Shown piece by piece: positions 41,614 through 48,467 of a stretch of 48,467 bases of DNA. The stretch comes from an uncultured Eubacteriales bacterium (GTDB lineage: Bacteria; Bacillota; Clostridia; TANB77; CAG-508), in assembly GCA_949288185.1 (NCBI GenBank), contig CASEIZ010000039.1, positions 1-48,467 of the forward strand, written 5' to 3'. A model generated the notes under the pieces. The model was not told where the DNA came from. It did no database searches and worked only from the letters and a program-made list of their open reading frames with translations. The position numbers were made by a program, and so were the translations under genes. The first letter of the stretch is position 1, and the number at the start of each line of letters is the position of its first letter.

Positions 41614-43314
41614 TTATGGTAACGTATAATTTCCATCTGTGCAAGTAACAACGCTACAGTTTGGAAAATTTTCATCTGTAAAGTCGCTTTCACTTGAGTT
41701 TGTTATCATTTTTTCACAATTTGTAGAAAAACTAGATACTGTTCCTTCATAAATTAAATTAACCATTGATGTATATCCACACCTCGTAAACAATGTAGAT
41801 ATATTGGTTACACTACTTGTATTAAATTTACCTCCTAAATTTAAGCTTGTCATTTTTGTATATCCACATACAAAAAACATACTGTTCATGTTTGTCACAT
41901 GACTAGTATCAAATTTATCTCCTAAATCTAAACTTGTCATTTCATGAGCACCACAATTATAAAACATACTAGACATATCTGTTACTTGACTTGTATCAAA
42001 ATTTTCTCCTAAATCTAATTTTGTCATTTTTAGAAAACCACATTGTGCAAACATATCAGTCATATTTGTTACATTACCAGTGTTAAATTTATCTCTTAAA
42101 TCTAAGTTCGTCAAAGCTCTATATCCACATTTCCAAAACATATACGTCATATTGGTCACATTACTTGTATTAAACTTATCTCCTAAATTTAAATTTGTCA
42201 TGGCTGTATACCCACATTCACTAAACATGTGAGACATATTCGTCACTTTACTTGTATCGAAATTATCTCCTAAATCTAAATTTGTCATAGATTGAGCTCC
42301 ACATCGGTTAAACATACTTTCCATATTTGTTACATTTCTTGTATCAAATTTATCCCCCAAATTTAAATTCTTTAAGTTACTTTCATATCCTACCATATAA
42401 AACATATAAGCCATATTTTCTACATTTTTTGTATCAAAGTTATTTCCTAAATTTAAACTTGTTATTGATTTATTTCCACAATATTTGAACATTTGGAACA
42501 TATTGGTTACATTACTTGTGTTAAAATTATCTCCTAAATCTAAACTTACCATTGAATCATAGCCACAACTTTCAAACATACTGGACATATTGGTTACGTT
42601 TTTTACATCTAAGTTACTTAATCCATATATATTAGTTGTATCATCTATTCTATATCCTATGTTCGCAAATAAGTAACTCGAATCCTTATTCGCTTTAACA
42701 CCACCGTTTCCTGCAATTTTTATTTCATAATATCCATCGCCATCCTCATCTAAGTACCAAGCAAGTATAGATCCATCTTTTTTGCTAGAAACGTCCCAAC
42801 AATTCTCATCAGAAGGACTATGTCCAGAATAAGAAGTTTCTATACTAACACTTTCAATTTCCTTTCTTTTTAGAGAAGTATTTCCTAAAAATCCTGATGA
42901 ATTTGACGTTTCATTACTGCAACTTACTAAAGTTGCTTCTAATTCCAGAAAAATAATTCTATGACTACCTATCGTAATCTCTCCTGTTGCTTCTATTCCT
43001 TTTTCTTCATTTCCTAAAATTTTATCTTTTTCTTCGCTAGTTAGCAACTCTTGCTTTACTAGGTCATCTATTAGTTCTTCAAGTGTTTGCGCTGTTGATA
43101 TTCCTGTCTGTTCATCTGTTTCCTGTGTCATCTTCCATAAATCTCTTGCTTCTTGTACACTTGCCCCTCTAGTTTCTTCTTTTGCCTCTTGTGCTTTGGT
43201 AAGAATACCATTTTCTCCAGATAAAGTTGCAATCGTTACACCTGCCAAAATTAGTAAAATAATAATTGTGATAACTAATGCAATCAGTGTAATTCCCTTT
43301 TTTTCTCTTAACAT
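41614..43314 (-). CDS. pilin-leader surface protein with ten DUF285/BspA-like repeats
   Basis: A 566-residue secreted protein. Residues 1-30 are a type IV prepilin-like leader (REKKG then ITLIALVITIIILLILAGVT), with cleavage expected after Gly7; the usual Glu5 is absent. Residues 165-220 contain an acidic DEDGDGYYE loop and the lead-in YLFANIGYRID. Residues 239-529 comprise ten repeats of 29 residues (one of 30) with consensus NVTNM..MF..CGY..MT.LDLG..FDTS, the DUF285 (BspA-type, mycoplasma lipoprotein-like) repeat. Nine of ten carry Cys at the same place, then CGY/CGA/CGN/CGF. It forms a solenoid and presumably binds host or microbial surfaces. There is a strong GGGAGG upstream. Confidence 0.88.
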   Translation of the reverse strand: MLREKKGITLIALVITIIILLILAGVTIATLSGENGILTKAQEAKEETRGASVQEARDLWKMTQETDEQTGISTAQTLEELIDDLVKQELLTSEEKDKILGNEEKGIEATGEITIGSHRIIFLELEATLVSCSNETSNSSGFLGNTSLKRKEIESVSIETSYSGHSPSDENCWDVSSKKDGSILAWYLDEDGDGYYEIKIAGNGGVKANKDSSYLFANIGYRIDDTTNIYGLSNLDVKNVTNMSSMFESCGYDSMVSLDLGDNFNTSNVTNMFQMFKYCGNKSITSLNLGNNFDTKNVENMAYMFYMVGYESNLKNLNLGDKFDTRNVTNMESMFNRCGAQSMTNLDLGDNFDTSKVTNMSHMFSECGYTAMTNLNLGDKFNTSNVTNMTYMFWKCGYRALTNLDLRDKFNTGNVTNMTDMFAQCGFLKMTKLDLGENFDTSQVTDMSSMFYNCGAHEMTSLDLGDKFDTSHVTNMNSMFFVCGYTKMTSLNLGGKFNTSSVTNISTLFTRCGYTSMVNLIYEGTVSSFSTNCEKMITNSSESDFTDENFPNCSVVTCTDGNYTLP

Positions 43315-43439
43315 TTGCGTATTCCTCCCTCTTTTGTTAGTATTGATTTTTCATACTATAAATATACTAATAAAACTGAATTTGTAAAATATTTATAATG
43401 GTTAAAAATAATAATCTTGTTGTCTAAAATAAAAAAAAG

Positions 43440-43467
43440 CAAATACTAATTTTTTTATTAGTATTTG
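43440..43467 (-). terminator. terminator of the GT2-membrane protein operon
   Basis: Perfect 11-bp stem CAAATACTAAT / ATTAGTATTTG followed by CTTTTTTTT on the minus strand. Confidence 0.85.
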
Positions 43468-43480
43468 TTTTTTTGTTCTT

Positions 43481-44842
43481 TTATATTTCTTTTTTTTCTT
43501 TTTTTTGAATTATAAATAAATTTTTAATACATATTAATATACCACATAAAAATATCAGCATATGTCTATACACAAATCTTGGGTGTAAAATAGTATGATT
43601 GGCAAGTAGTATGTACCATATTAAAGGCATAAAAGATATAATGAAAAATGATAAATTTTCCTTTACATATTCTGACATCTTTTTTACTTTAATATTTAGT
43701 TTGAAAACATTTATTAATCCAATAATCATCATAATAGTAATCAATAGTAAAATATACTGAATATTATCTAATAGAAAGATTTTTAATTCTTCCATTAATT
43801 CTAATGCACTATTGGGATTATATCTTTCTGTTCTATATAGTACCTGTATAATTGCTGATTTTATTAATCCTTCATGATACAATATATCATATATAATCCA
43901 TTTACTTACCCATGTTAGTGTATATCCAATAAACCATATAATGGCTGATTTCAATGTAATTTTCACAAATTCTTTATAATCTTTTCCTTTCTTCTGTTTT
44001 GCTAATAAATAGATAGATAGTGGCATTGCTAATGTAATCAATGGCACTGTTAAAAAGTCTACAAAATTTGTTATACAACCTATTATAAAGAAATACATAT
44101 ATAAATTTTTAATTTTATCTATTCGCTTCAACAGAATGATACAAGATACCATCATGACGATAAATATTGGACTACTTTCTAATGAATAAGATACAAAAAA
44201 GTAACCTTGCATTATCAGTGCATATCCAAATATTACCGCTATCCATATTCCCAATTTCTTTTTTAACAAATACATTAGGTAAATAAACATCACAATAAAT
44301 AGGACAAACAAGAAAGTTCTAATTCCCATGATATCAAAGAATATCAATAAGATTCTATATATAGGCATATATCCATGCCAATATCTACCATATGTAATAG
44401 ATGTATCAATTTTTCCATCTAAGAAATCATGTAATTCTCCTACTGGATTATAATAATCTACTGTGTTAATCATTGTTTCTCCATTTTCATTTGCATTGAT
44501 AGACACTAATTCTCCTGATGTATCTGTTAAAACTTTGTTTGTTTCCCCTTTTTTATAATTTTTTCTCATCGCCATATAGGAATATATTGGATCTGTATTA
44601 TCAATGGAATATGCTTCATTAATGATAATGGCATCTGTATAATTATTGTTTGTAATAGATGAAAATTCTGATATTTTATATACATTTCCCTCTTTCAAAA
44701 GAATATCTGAAGAACTTTTTACATTTTCCTCTATGATTTCTGATGGAAATAGTGAAGTTATACATAAGCTAAGATTAAATATAATAAATAAGATAATCCA
44801 TACTCTGGTATATTTTATTACCTTTTTTAATATGTTTTTCAT
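43481..44842 (-). CDS. polytopic membrane protein, probable envelope glycan-related
   Basis: A 453-residue protein with one N-terminal membrane segment (VWIILFIIFNLSLCITSLFP), an extracellular domain of about 120 residues (40-160) and some ten more membrane segments. The layout, with GRYWHGYMPIYRILL just before the first of the membrane cluster, resembles GT-C-type glycosyltransferases or uncharacterised GtrII-like proteins, but I see no definite catalytic DxD-type motif except acidic residues in the first loop. It starts 4 bases after the GT2 gene ends, so the two are coupled; it may use or flip the polyprenyl-linked sugar made by that GT2. This link is inferred. Confidence 0.65.
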   Translation of the reverse strand: MKNILKKVIKYTRVWIILFIIFNLSLCITSLFPSEIIEENVKSSSDILLKEGNVYKISEFSSITNNNYTDAIIINEAYSIDNTDPIYSYMAMRKNYKKGETNKVLTDTSGELVSINANENGETMINTVDYYNPVGELHDFLDGKIDTSITYGRYWHGYMPIYRILLIFFDIMGIRTFLFVLFIVMFIYLMYLLKKKLGIWIAVIFGYALIMQGYFFVSYSLESSPIFIVMMVSCIILLKRIDKIKNLYMYFFIIGCITNFVDFLTVPLITLAMPLSIYLLAKQKKGKDYKEFVKITLKSAIIWFIGYTLTWVSKWIIYDILYHEGLIKSAIIQVLYRTERYNPNSALELMEELKIFLLDNIQYILLLITIMMIIGLINVFKLNIKVKKMSEYVKENLSFFIISFMPLIWYILLANHTILHPRFVYRHMLIFLCGILICIKNLFIIQKKEKKEI

Positions 44843-44846
44843 ATGT

Positions 44847-45560
44847 TTACAATTCCTTTATTTTATATTTGTTTTTATTTATTGCTAACTTACAAATTAA
44901 TATAACATGTCTCATACCATCTCGTATCGTTCGTATATGAGACTTTTTATGTCTTAAATCTTTTCTAAGAACTGTTGGCACCTCTAAAATTCTTAAGTTA
45001 TTTATTTTTGCTTTTATAATCATCTCAGAAGCATACTCCATTCCACCTTGGATAAGATGTATCTTTTTCATACTTTCTGTATTATATGCTTTTAATCCAC
45101 AATGATAATCTTTAACAGGTGCATGAAAAAAGAAATTAGCAAATGCTGATAATCCTTTTACACCTATTTTATGTGATATAGACATCGCACCTTTTTCTAT
45201 CCCACCTTTAAATCGATTTCCAACTACTAAATCATAACCTTCTCTTAAACCTTTTATATAGTCTTGTAAATTACTAAAATCATAACTTCCGTCACTGTCT
45301 CCCATAATACAATACTTTCCATTTGCATGATTCATTCCATTGATTAATGTGTTTCCATATCCTTTTTTATTGCAAATAGTTAGCCTTACTTCATTATTTT
45401 TAGCAATTCGCCTACTATTATCTTTACTAAGATTATCTGCTACTAAAATTTCTGCATCTAACTGATTTTCTTGTATATATTTCTTTATTTCTTTTATACA
45501 ATATTCTAATGATTTTTCTTCATTTAAACACGGTAAAATGAATGTGATTTCTTTCTCCAT
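44847..45560 (-). CDS. family 2 glycosyltransferase (dolichol-phosphate mannose synthase-like)
   Basis: A 237-residue GT2 enzyme without C-terminal membrane segments. Conserved parts are the N-terminal ITFILPCLNEEKSLEYCIKE, the nucleotide-sugar Asp in AEILVADNLSKDNS, the metal-binding GDSDGSYDF (D-x-D), and VVGNRFKGGIEKGAMS. This is the DPM1/polyprenyl-phosphate sugar transferase group, which loads a sugar on a lipid carrier for a membrane GT. The partner is probably the membrane protein that follows at once. The GAC GGA in the DSDGS motif contains an out-of-frame CGG that is read normally. Confidence 0.87.
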   Translation of the reverse strand: MEKEITFILPCLNEEKSLEYCIKEIKKYIQENQLDAEILVADNLSKDNSRRIAKNNEVRLTICNKKGYGNTLINGMNHANGKYCIMGDSDGSYDFSNLQDYIKGLREGYDLVVGNRFKGGIEKGAMSISHKIGVKGLSAFANFFFHAPVKDYHCGLKAYNTESMKKIHLIQGGMEYASEMIIKAKINNLRILEVPTVLRKDLRHKKSHIRTIRDGMRHVILICKLAINKNKYKIKEL

Positions 45561-45666
45561 TTATAATCTCCTCATATTTTCATTCTAGTTATATCATACC
45601 TCATTCTTTATTTCAACTAACTAATCTCTAAAATTATATTACTGTTTCGTTTGATTAATTATAGAA

Positions 45667-45698
45667 AAACTACTCTTGATAATACATCAAAAGTAGTT
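45667..45698 (-). terminator. terminator of clpX
   Basis: Stem AACTACTTTT / AAGAGTAGTT (G-T tolerated) with UUUUUC on the minus strand. Confidence 0.7.
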
Positions 45699-45707
45699 CA
45701 TTTATTT

Positions 45708-47030
45708 CTATGCTGTTTCTTTTTCTTCATTTTCTGGCACTTGTCTTTTTTTCTTACCTTTTTGTTGTTTTTGTTTATTGGTATTTATAACAATATCAGG
45801 TGCCTCATTATTTAATATCGTTTGTTTCGTAATAATACATTTTTCAATATTCGGATTTGATGGAATATCAAACATGATATCTCTCATTCTCTCCTCAATA
45901 ATTGAACGCAACCCTCTTGCTCCTGTCTTTCTTTCAATTGCTTTATCTACAATTGCTCCTAATGCATCTTCTTCAAATATTAATTCTACACCATCAATTT
46001 CAAACAATTTTTGATATTGTTTAATTAATGAGTTTTTAGGTTCTTTTAATATTGTAATTAATGCTTCTCTATCTAATTCTTGTAAAGTTGCCACAATTGG
46101 TAATCTTCCTATAAACTCTGGAATCAAACCAAATTTTAATAAATCTTGTGGTAGCAACTCTTTAAAAACTTCATATTTGCTAATTTCTTTTGTGCTTTCT
46201 ATTTTAGAACCAAATCCAATAGATTTTTTTCCTGTTCTATCTTTTATAATATTTTCTAATCCTTCAAATGCACCTCCACAGATAATTAATATATTTTCTG
46301 TATTAATTTGAATTAGTTCTTGATTTGGATGTTTTCTTCCTCCTTGTGGTGGTACTGATGCAATCGTTCCTTCAATGATTTTTAATAAAGCTTGTTGAAC
46401 ACCTTCTCCACTAACATCTCTTGTGATAGATGGATTTTCTGATTTTCTAGTGATTTTATCAATTTCATCTATATAGATAATACCTTTTTCTGCTTTTTGT
46501 ACATCTCCATCTGCTGCCTGAATTAATTTTAGTAAGATATTTTCCACATCTTCTCCAACATATCCAGCTTCTGTAAGTGTTGTGGCATCTGCGATTGCAA
46601 ATGGAACATCTAAAATTCTTGCTAAAGTTCTTGCAAGGAGCGTTTTTCCACAACCGGTTGGGCCTAATAATAAAATATTACTTTTTTGAATTTCTACATC
46701 ATCATCTTTAGTTGCATATTCTTCATGTGCAATTCTTTTATAATGATTATATACTGCAACAGACAATGTTTTTTTGGCATCTTCTTGCCCAATAACATAA
46801 TCATCTAATACTTTTTTAATTTCTCTTGGGCTTGGAATATCATTTATTTCATTTAAAGTATATCCTGCTTTGTCATCATCATATAATTCTGCTTCTATAA
46901 TACTGTTGCATAAGTCTATACATTCATCACAAATATATACACCTGGACCTGCAACAATTTTTCTAACATTTTCTTGTGCCTTACCACAAAATGAACATCT
47001 TACACTTTTGGGTACATCATTTTTTGCCAT
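45708..47030 (-). CDS. clpX: ATP-dependent Clp protease ATP-binding subunit ClpX
   Basis: A 440-residue AAA+ unfoldase. It has an N-terminal C4 zinc finger ([17 protein letters not shown], then CDECIDLC), Walker [18 protein letters not shown], Walker [12 protein letters not shown], the pore loop in the [17 protein letters not shown] segment, and the ClpP-docking loop IGFGSKI. The tail is Lys/Gln-rich ([12 protein letters not shown]) and longer than usual. With ClpP it degrades tmRNA-tagged proteins, here ending in ALAA. It lies downstream of tig and clpP in the standard order. Confidence 0.97.
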   Translation of the reverse strand: MAKNDVPKSVRCSFCGKAQENVRKIVAGPGVYICDECIDLCNSIIEAELYDDDKAGYTLNEINDIPSPREIKKVLDDYVIGQEDAKKTLSVAVYNHYKRIAHEEYATKDDDVEIQKSNILLLGPTGCGKTLLARTLARILDVPFAIADATTLTEAGYVGEDVENILLKLIQAADGDVQKAEKGIIYIDEIDKITRKSENPSITRDVSGEGVQQALLKIIEGTIASVPPQGGRKHPNQELIQINTENILIICGGAFEGLENIIKDRTGKKSIGFGSKIESTKEISKYEVFKELLPQDLLKFGLIPEFIGRLPIVATLQELDREALITILKEPKNSLIKQYQKLFEIDGVELIFEEDALGAIVDKAIERKTGARGLRSIIEERMRDIMFDIPSNPNIEKCIITKQTILNNEAPDIVINTNKQKQQKGKKKRQVPENEEKETA

Positions 47031-47128
47031 CTGTTTTTCATTCCTTCCTAAAATCTTTTCTTCATATATTATATTAAAATCAACAATTATTATACACTTG
47101 TTTTCTAATATTTCAAAAGATTTTTATA

Positions 47129-47734
47129 TCATTTTCTTTTGTCCATAATTCCATCAATTAAACCATATTGTAAAGCTTCTTCTGCTGTCATATAATTATC
47201 TCTTTCTGTATCTTTTTGAATTTGTTCAACTGTTTGACCTGTTCTTTCACTTAAGAATTTATTTAATTTTTCTCTTGTTTTTACCAAATGGTCTGCATGA
47301 ATTTTAATTTCTGTTGCTTGACCTGAAAGTCCGCCACCACCGATTAATGGTTGATGAATTAGGATTTCTGCATTTGGTGTTGCAAATCTCTTTCCTTTCT
47401 CTCCTGCTGCTAAAAGGGCTGCCCCCATACTAGCTGCCATTCCTATACAAATGGTTGATACTGGGCATTTTATATAATTCATTGTATCAATAATTCCCAT
47501 TCCATCTGTAATAGAACCTCCAGGTGAATTAATGTATAGATTGATATCTTTATCTGGATCTTCTGATTCTAAGAATAATAATTGTGCAATGACTAAACTT
47601 GATGTTGTTGGATTAACATCTTCTCCTAAAAAGATAATTCTGTCTTTCAATAATCTTGAGAAAATATCATATGATCTTTCTCCTTTGCTTGTTTGTTCTA
47701 TAACATAAGGTACTAAACTTGCTTTTTCTAACAT
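47129..47734 (-). CDS. clpP: ATP-dependent Clp protease proteolytic subunit ClpP
   Basis: A 201-residue serine protease. The N-terminal [20 protein letters not shown] is the ClpX-facing gate. The catalytic Ser is in [17 protein letters not shown] (GxAASMG), the His in [12 protein letters not shown], and the Asp in [12 protein letters not shown]. The length is normal. AAAGGAGG sits just before the start. It follows tig by about 230 bases and precedes clpX by about 100. Confidence 0.97.
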   Translation of the reverse strand: MLEKASLVPYVIEQTSKGERSYDIFSRLLKDRIIFLGEDVNPTTSSLVIAQLLFLESEDPDKDINLYINSPGGSITDGMGIIDTMNYIKCPVSTICIGMAASMGAALLAAGEKGKRFATPNAEILIHQPLIGGGGLSGQATEIKIHADHLVKTREKLNKFLSERTGQTVEQIQKDTERDNYMTAEEALQYGLIDGIMDKRK

Positions 47735-47911
47735 ATAAAATTCCTCCTTTAAAACTTTTATATAAAAATTGCCATCTTGTTAAACTATCCATATATTTCT
47801 TATAAAATTCTAATTTTATTGTTTTCATTTAAATATCTTTAACCATATTTTCTCGTATTCCTTTTTGACAATCATTCTTACTATATGCTACCAAAATCTA
47901 ATTGTCAAAAA

Positions 47912-47955
47912 AGCTGGGGTTAAAATTTAACTATGACATTTAACACCCCAACCTT
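47912..47955 (-). terminator. terminator of tig
   Basis: GC-rich stem GTTGGGGTGTTAAAT / TTTTAACCCCAGC with UUUUUU on the minus strand, ending tig before clpP, which therefore likely has its own promoter. Confidence 0.85.
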
Positions 47956-47963
47956 TTACGATT

Positions 47964-48467
47964 TTATTTTATTTTTGCATTTTCTACTAAAAATTCTAGT
48001 GCTTTTTCTGATTCTAATCCTTGTTTGATGTAATTTCTTACATTTTCATTTTTTAAGAATTCTTCATCATTTTCTCTACCATAATTTTTAGCCATTTCTT
48101 TTATTTTTTCATCTACATCGATATCTGCTACCTCTATTTTTTCAGCTTTAATAACTGCTTCAATTGCTAAACGAGATTTGATTGCTTCAATTGCTTGAGG
48201 CTCATATTCTTTTTGCATTTCTTCTTTTGTTTTACCCATCATTTGAAGATATTGATCTAATTTTAATCCTTGATATGCTAATCTTTGTTCCATATCTTTT
48301 ACCATATTTTCTGTTTCTGTTTCTACCATTCCTGATGGAATATCTACTTTTACATTTTCACATACTGCTTTGATAACAGCATCTTGTGTTTCATATTTTG
48401 CTCTTTCATCATTTTGTTTTTGTTGTTTTTCTTTAATACTTTCTTTTAATTCTTTTAATGTATCGAA
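47964..48467 (-). CDS. tig: trigger factor, C-terminal part (cut by window edge)
   Basis: The last ~167 residues of trigger factor, the ribosome-bound chaperone. The open frame runs to the right edge without a start. FDTLKELKESIKEKQQKQND lies at the boundary. VDIPSGMVETETENMVKDME and LDQYLQMMGKTKEEMQKEY are signatures of the C-terminal chaperone arms. VLEFLVENAKIK-type ending (here ALEFLVENAKIK) is typical. The peptidyl-prolyl isomerase and ribosome-binding domains lie outside the window. Position before clpP and clpX supports the call. Confidence 0.93.
   Translation of the reverse strand, partial: FDTLKELKESIKEKQQKQNDERAKYETQDAVIKAVCENVKVDIPSGMVETETENMVKDMEQRLAYQGLKLDQYLQMMGKTKEEMQKEYEPQAIEAIKSRLAIEAVIKAEKIEVADIDVDEKIKEMAKNYGRENDEEFLKNENVRNYIKQGLESEKALEFLVENAKIK

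Noticed and set aside
4981..47340. Many other CGG trinucleotides in coding DNA (for example GAC GGA in the NUDIX and GT2 genes, AAC GGA in recD2)
   Set aside because: All were checked by frame and are out of frame (read as NNC GGN and the like), so they do not count as CGG codons.

Overview
The window is A+T-rich DNA from a low-GC Firmicute, most likely an uncultured gut-type member of Clostridia from a spore-forming lineage. The signs are spoVT, a Firmicutes-type order of housekeeping genes (tig-clpP-clpX; priA-def-fmt; asp23-amaP-nusB-xseA-xseB), strong AGGAGG-type ribosome binding sites, and U-tract hairpin terminators after most operons. Nearly all genes lie on the minus strand, so the operons read from right to left. 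The species cannot be named from the sequence alone.

Layout. (1) 1-4.7 kb is accessory DNA: a small DNA-binding-type protein, a MobV/Pre relaxase, about 430 bp of consecutive hairpins (candidate oriT/origin), a winged-helix replication-type protein, a DUF1016 PDDEXK nuclease with a palindrome present both inside it and just after it, TnpV, and a 42-codon micro-ORF. (2) 4.8-14 kb: spoVT, then comF with a KAP-type P-loop NTPase, two helical hypotheticals (one DUF4116), recD2, an N-terminal transketolase subunit and a methyltransferase. (3) 14-24 kb: pepV, an orphan gene, ftsH, DUF1189, alr, a FemAB-type ligase, YgjV, an AAA/DUF4143 ATPase and tmRNA. (4) 24-30.6 kb: a Phd/ParE toxin-antitoxin pair, a cupin, a GNAT, an HTH regulator, a broken LysM protein divergent from an M14 peptidase, an M20 deacylase and a GNAT. 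(5) 30.7-41.5 kb is one long minus-strand core block from priA to fhs. (6) 41.6-45.6 kb: a pilin-leader surface protein with ten Cys-bearing DUF285/BspA repeats, then a membrane protein and GT2 pair. (7) 45.7 kb to the end: clpX, clpP and the C-terminal part of tig.

The most unusual observation concerns the codon CGG. Three unrelated genes (KAP NTPase, recD2 and a small membrane protein next to xseA) are each split by a +1 frame change, and the break is at an in-frame CGG in all three, in the context A-CGG-AA. Skipping the C restores the family sequence, reading GGA = Gly; in KAP this falls in the Walker A loop and in RecD2 in helicase motif VI. Reading every gene by eye, I found only one other in-frame CGG in the window, in the orphan gene at 15775. 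This could be programmed +1 frameshifting at a hungry or unassigned CGG codon, or a sequence-specific consensus error. Either way three hits on one rare codon is far from random.

Other notable items are two foldback (MITE-like) elements with compensating arms beside recD2 and priA, a long REP-like palindrome before alr, and a tmRNA whose tag would feed the ClpXP encoded at the right end.
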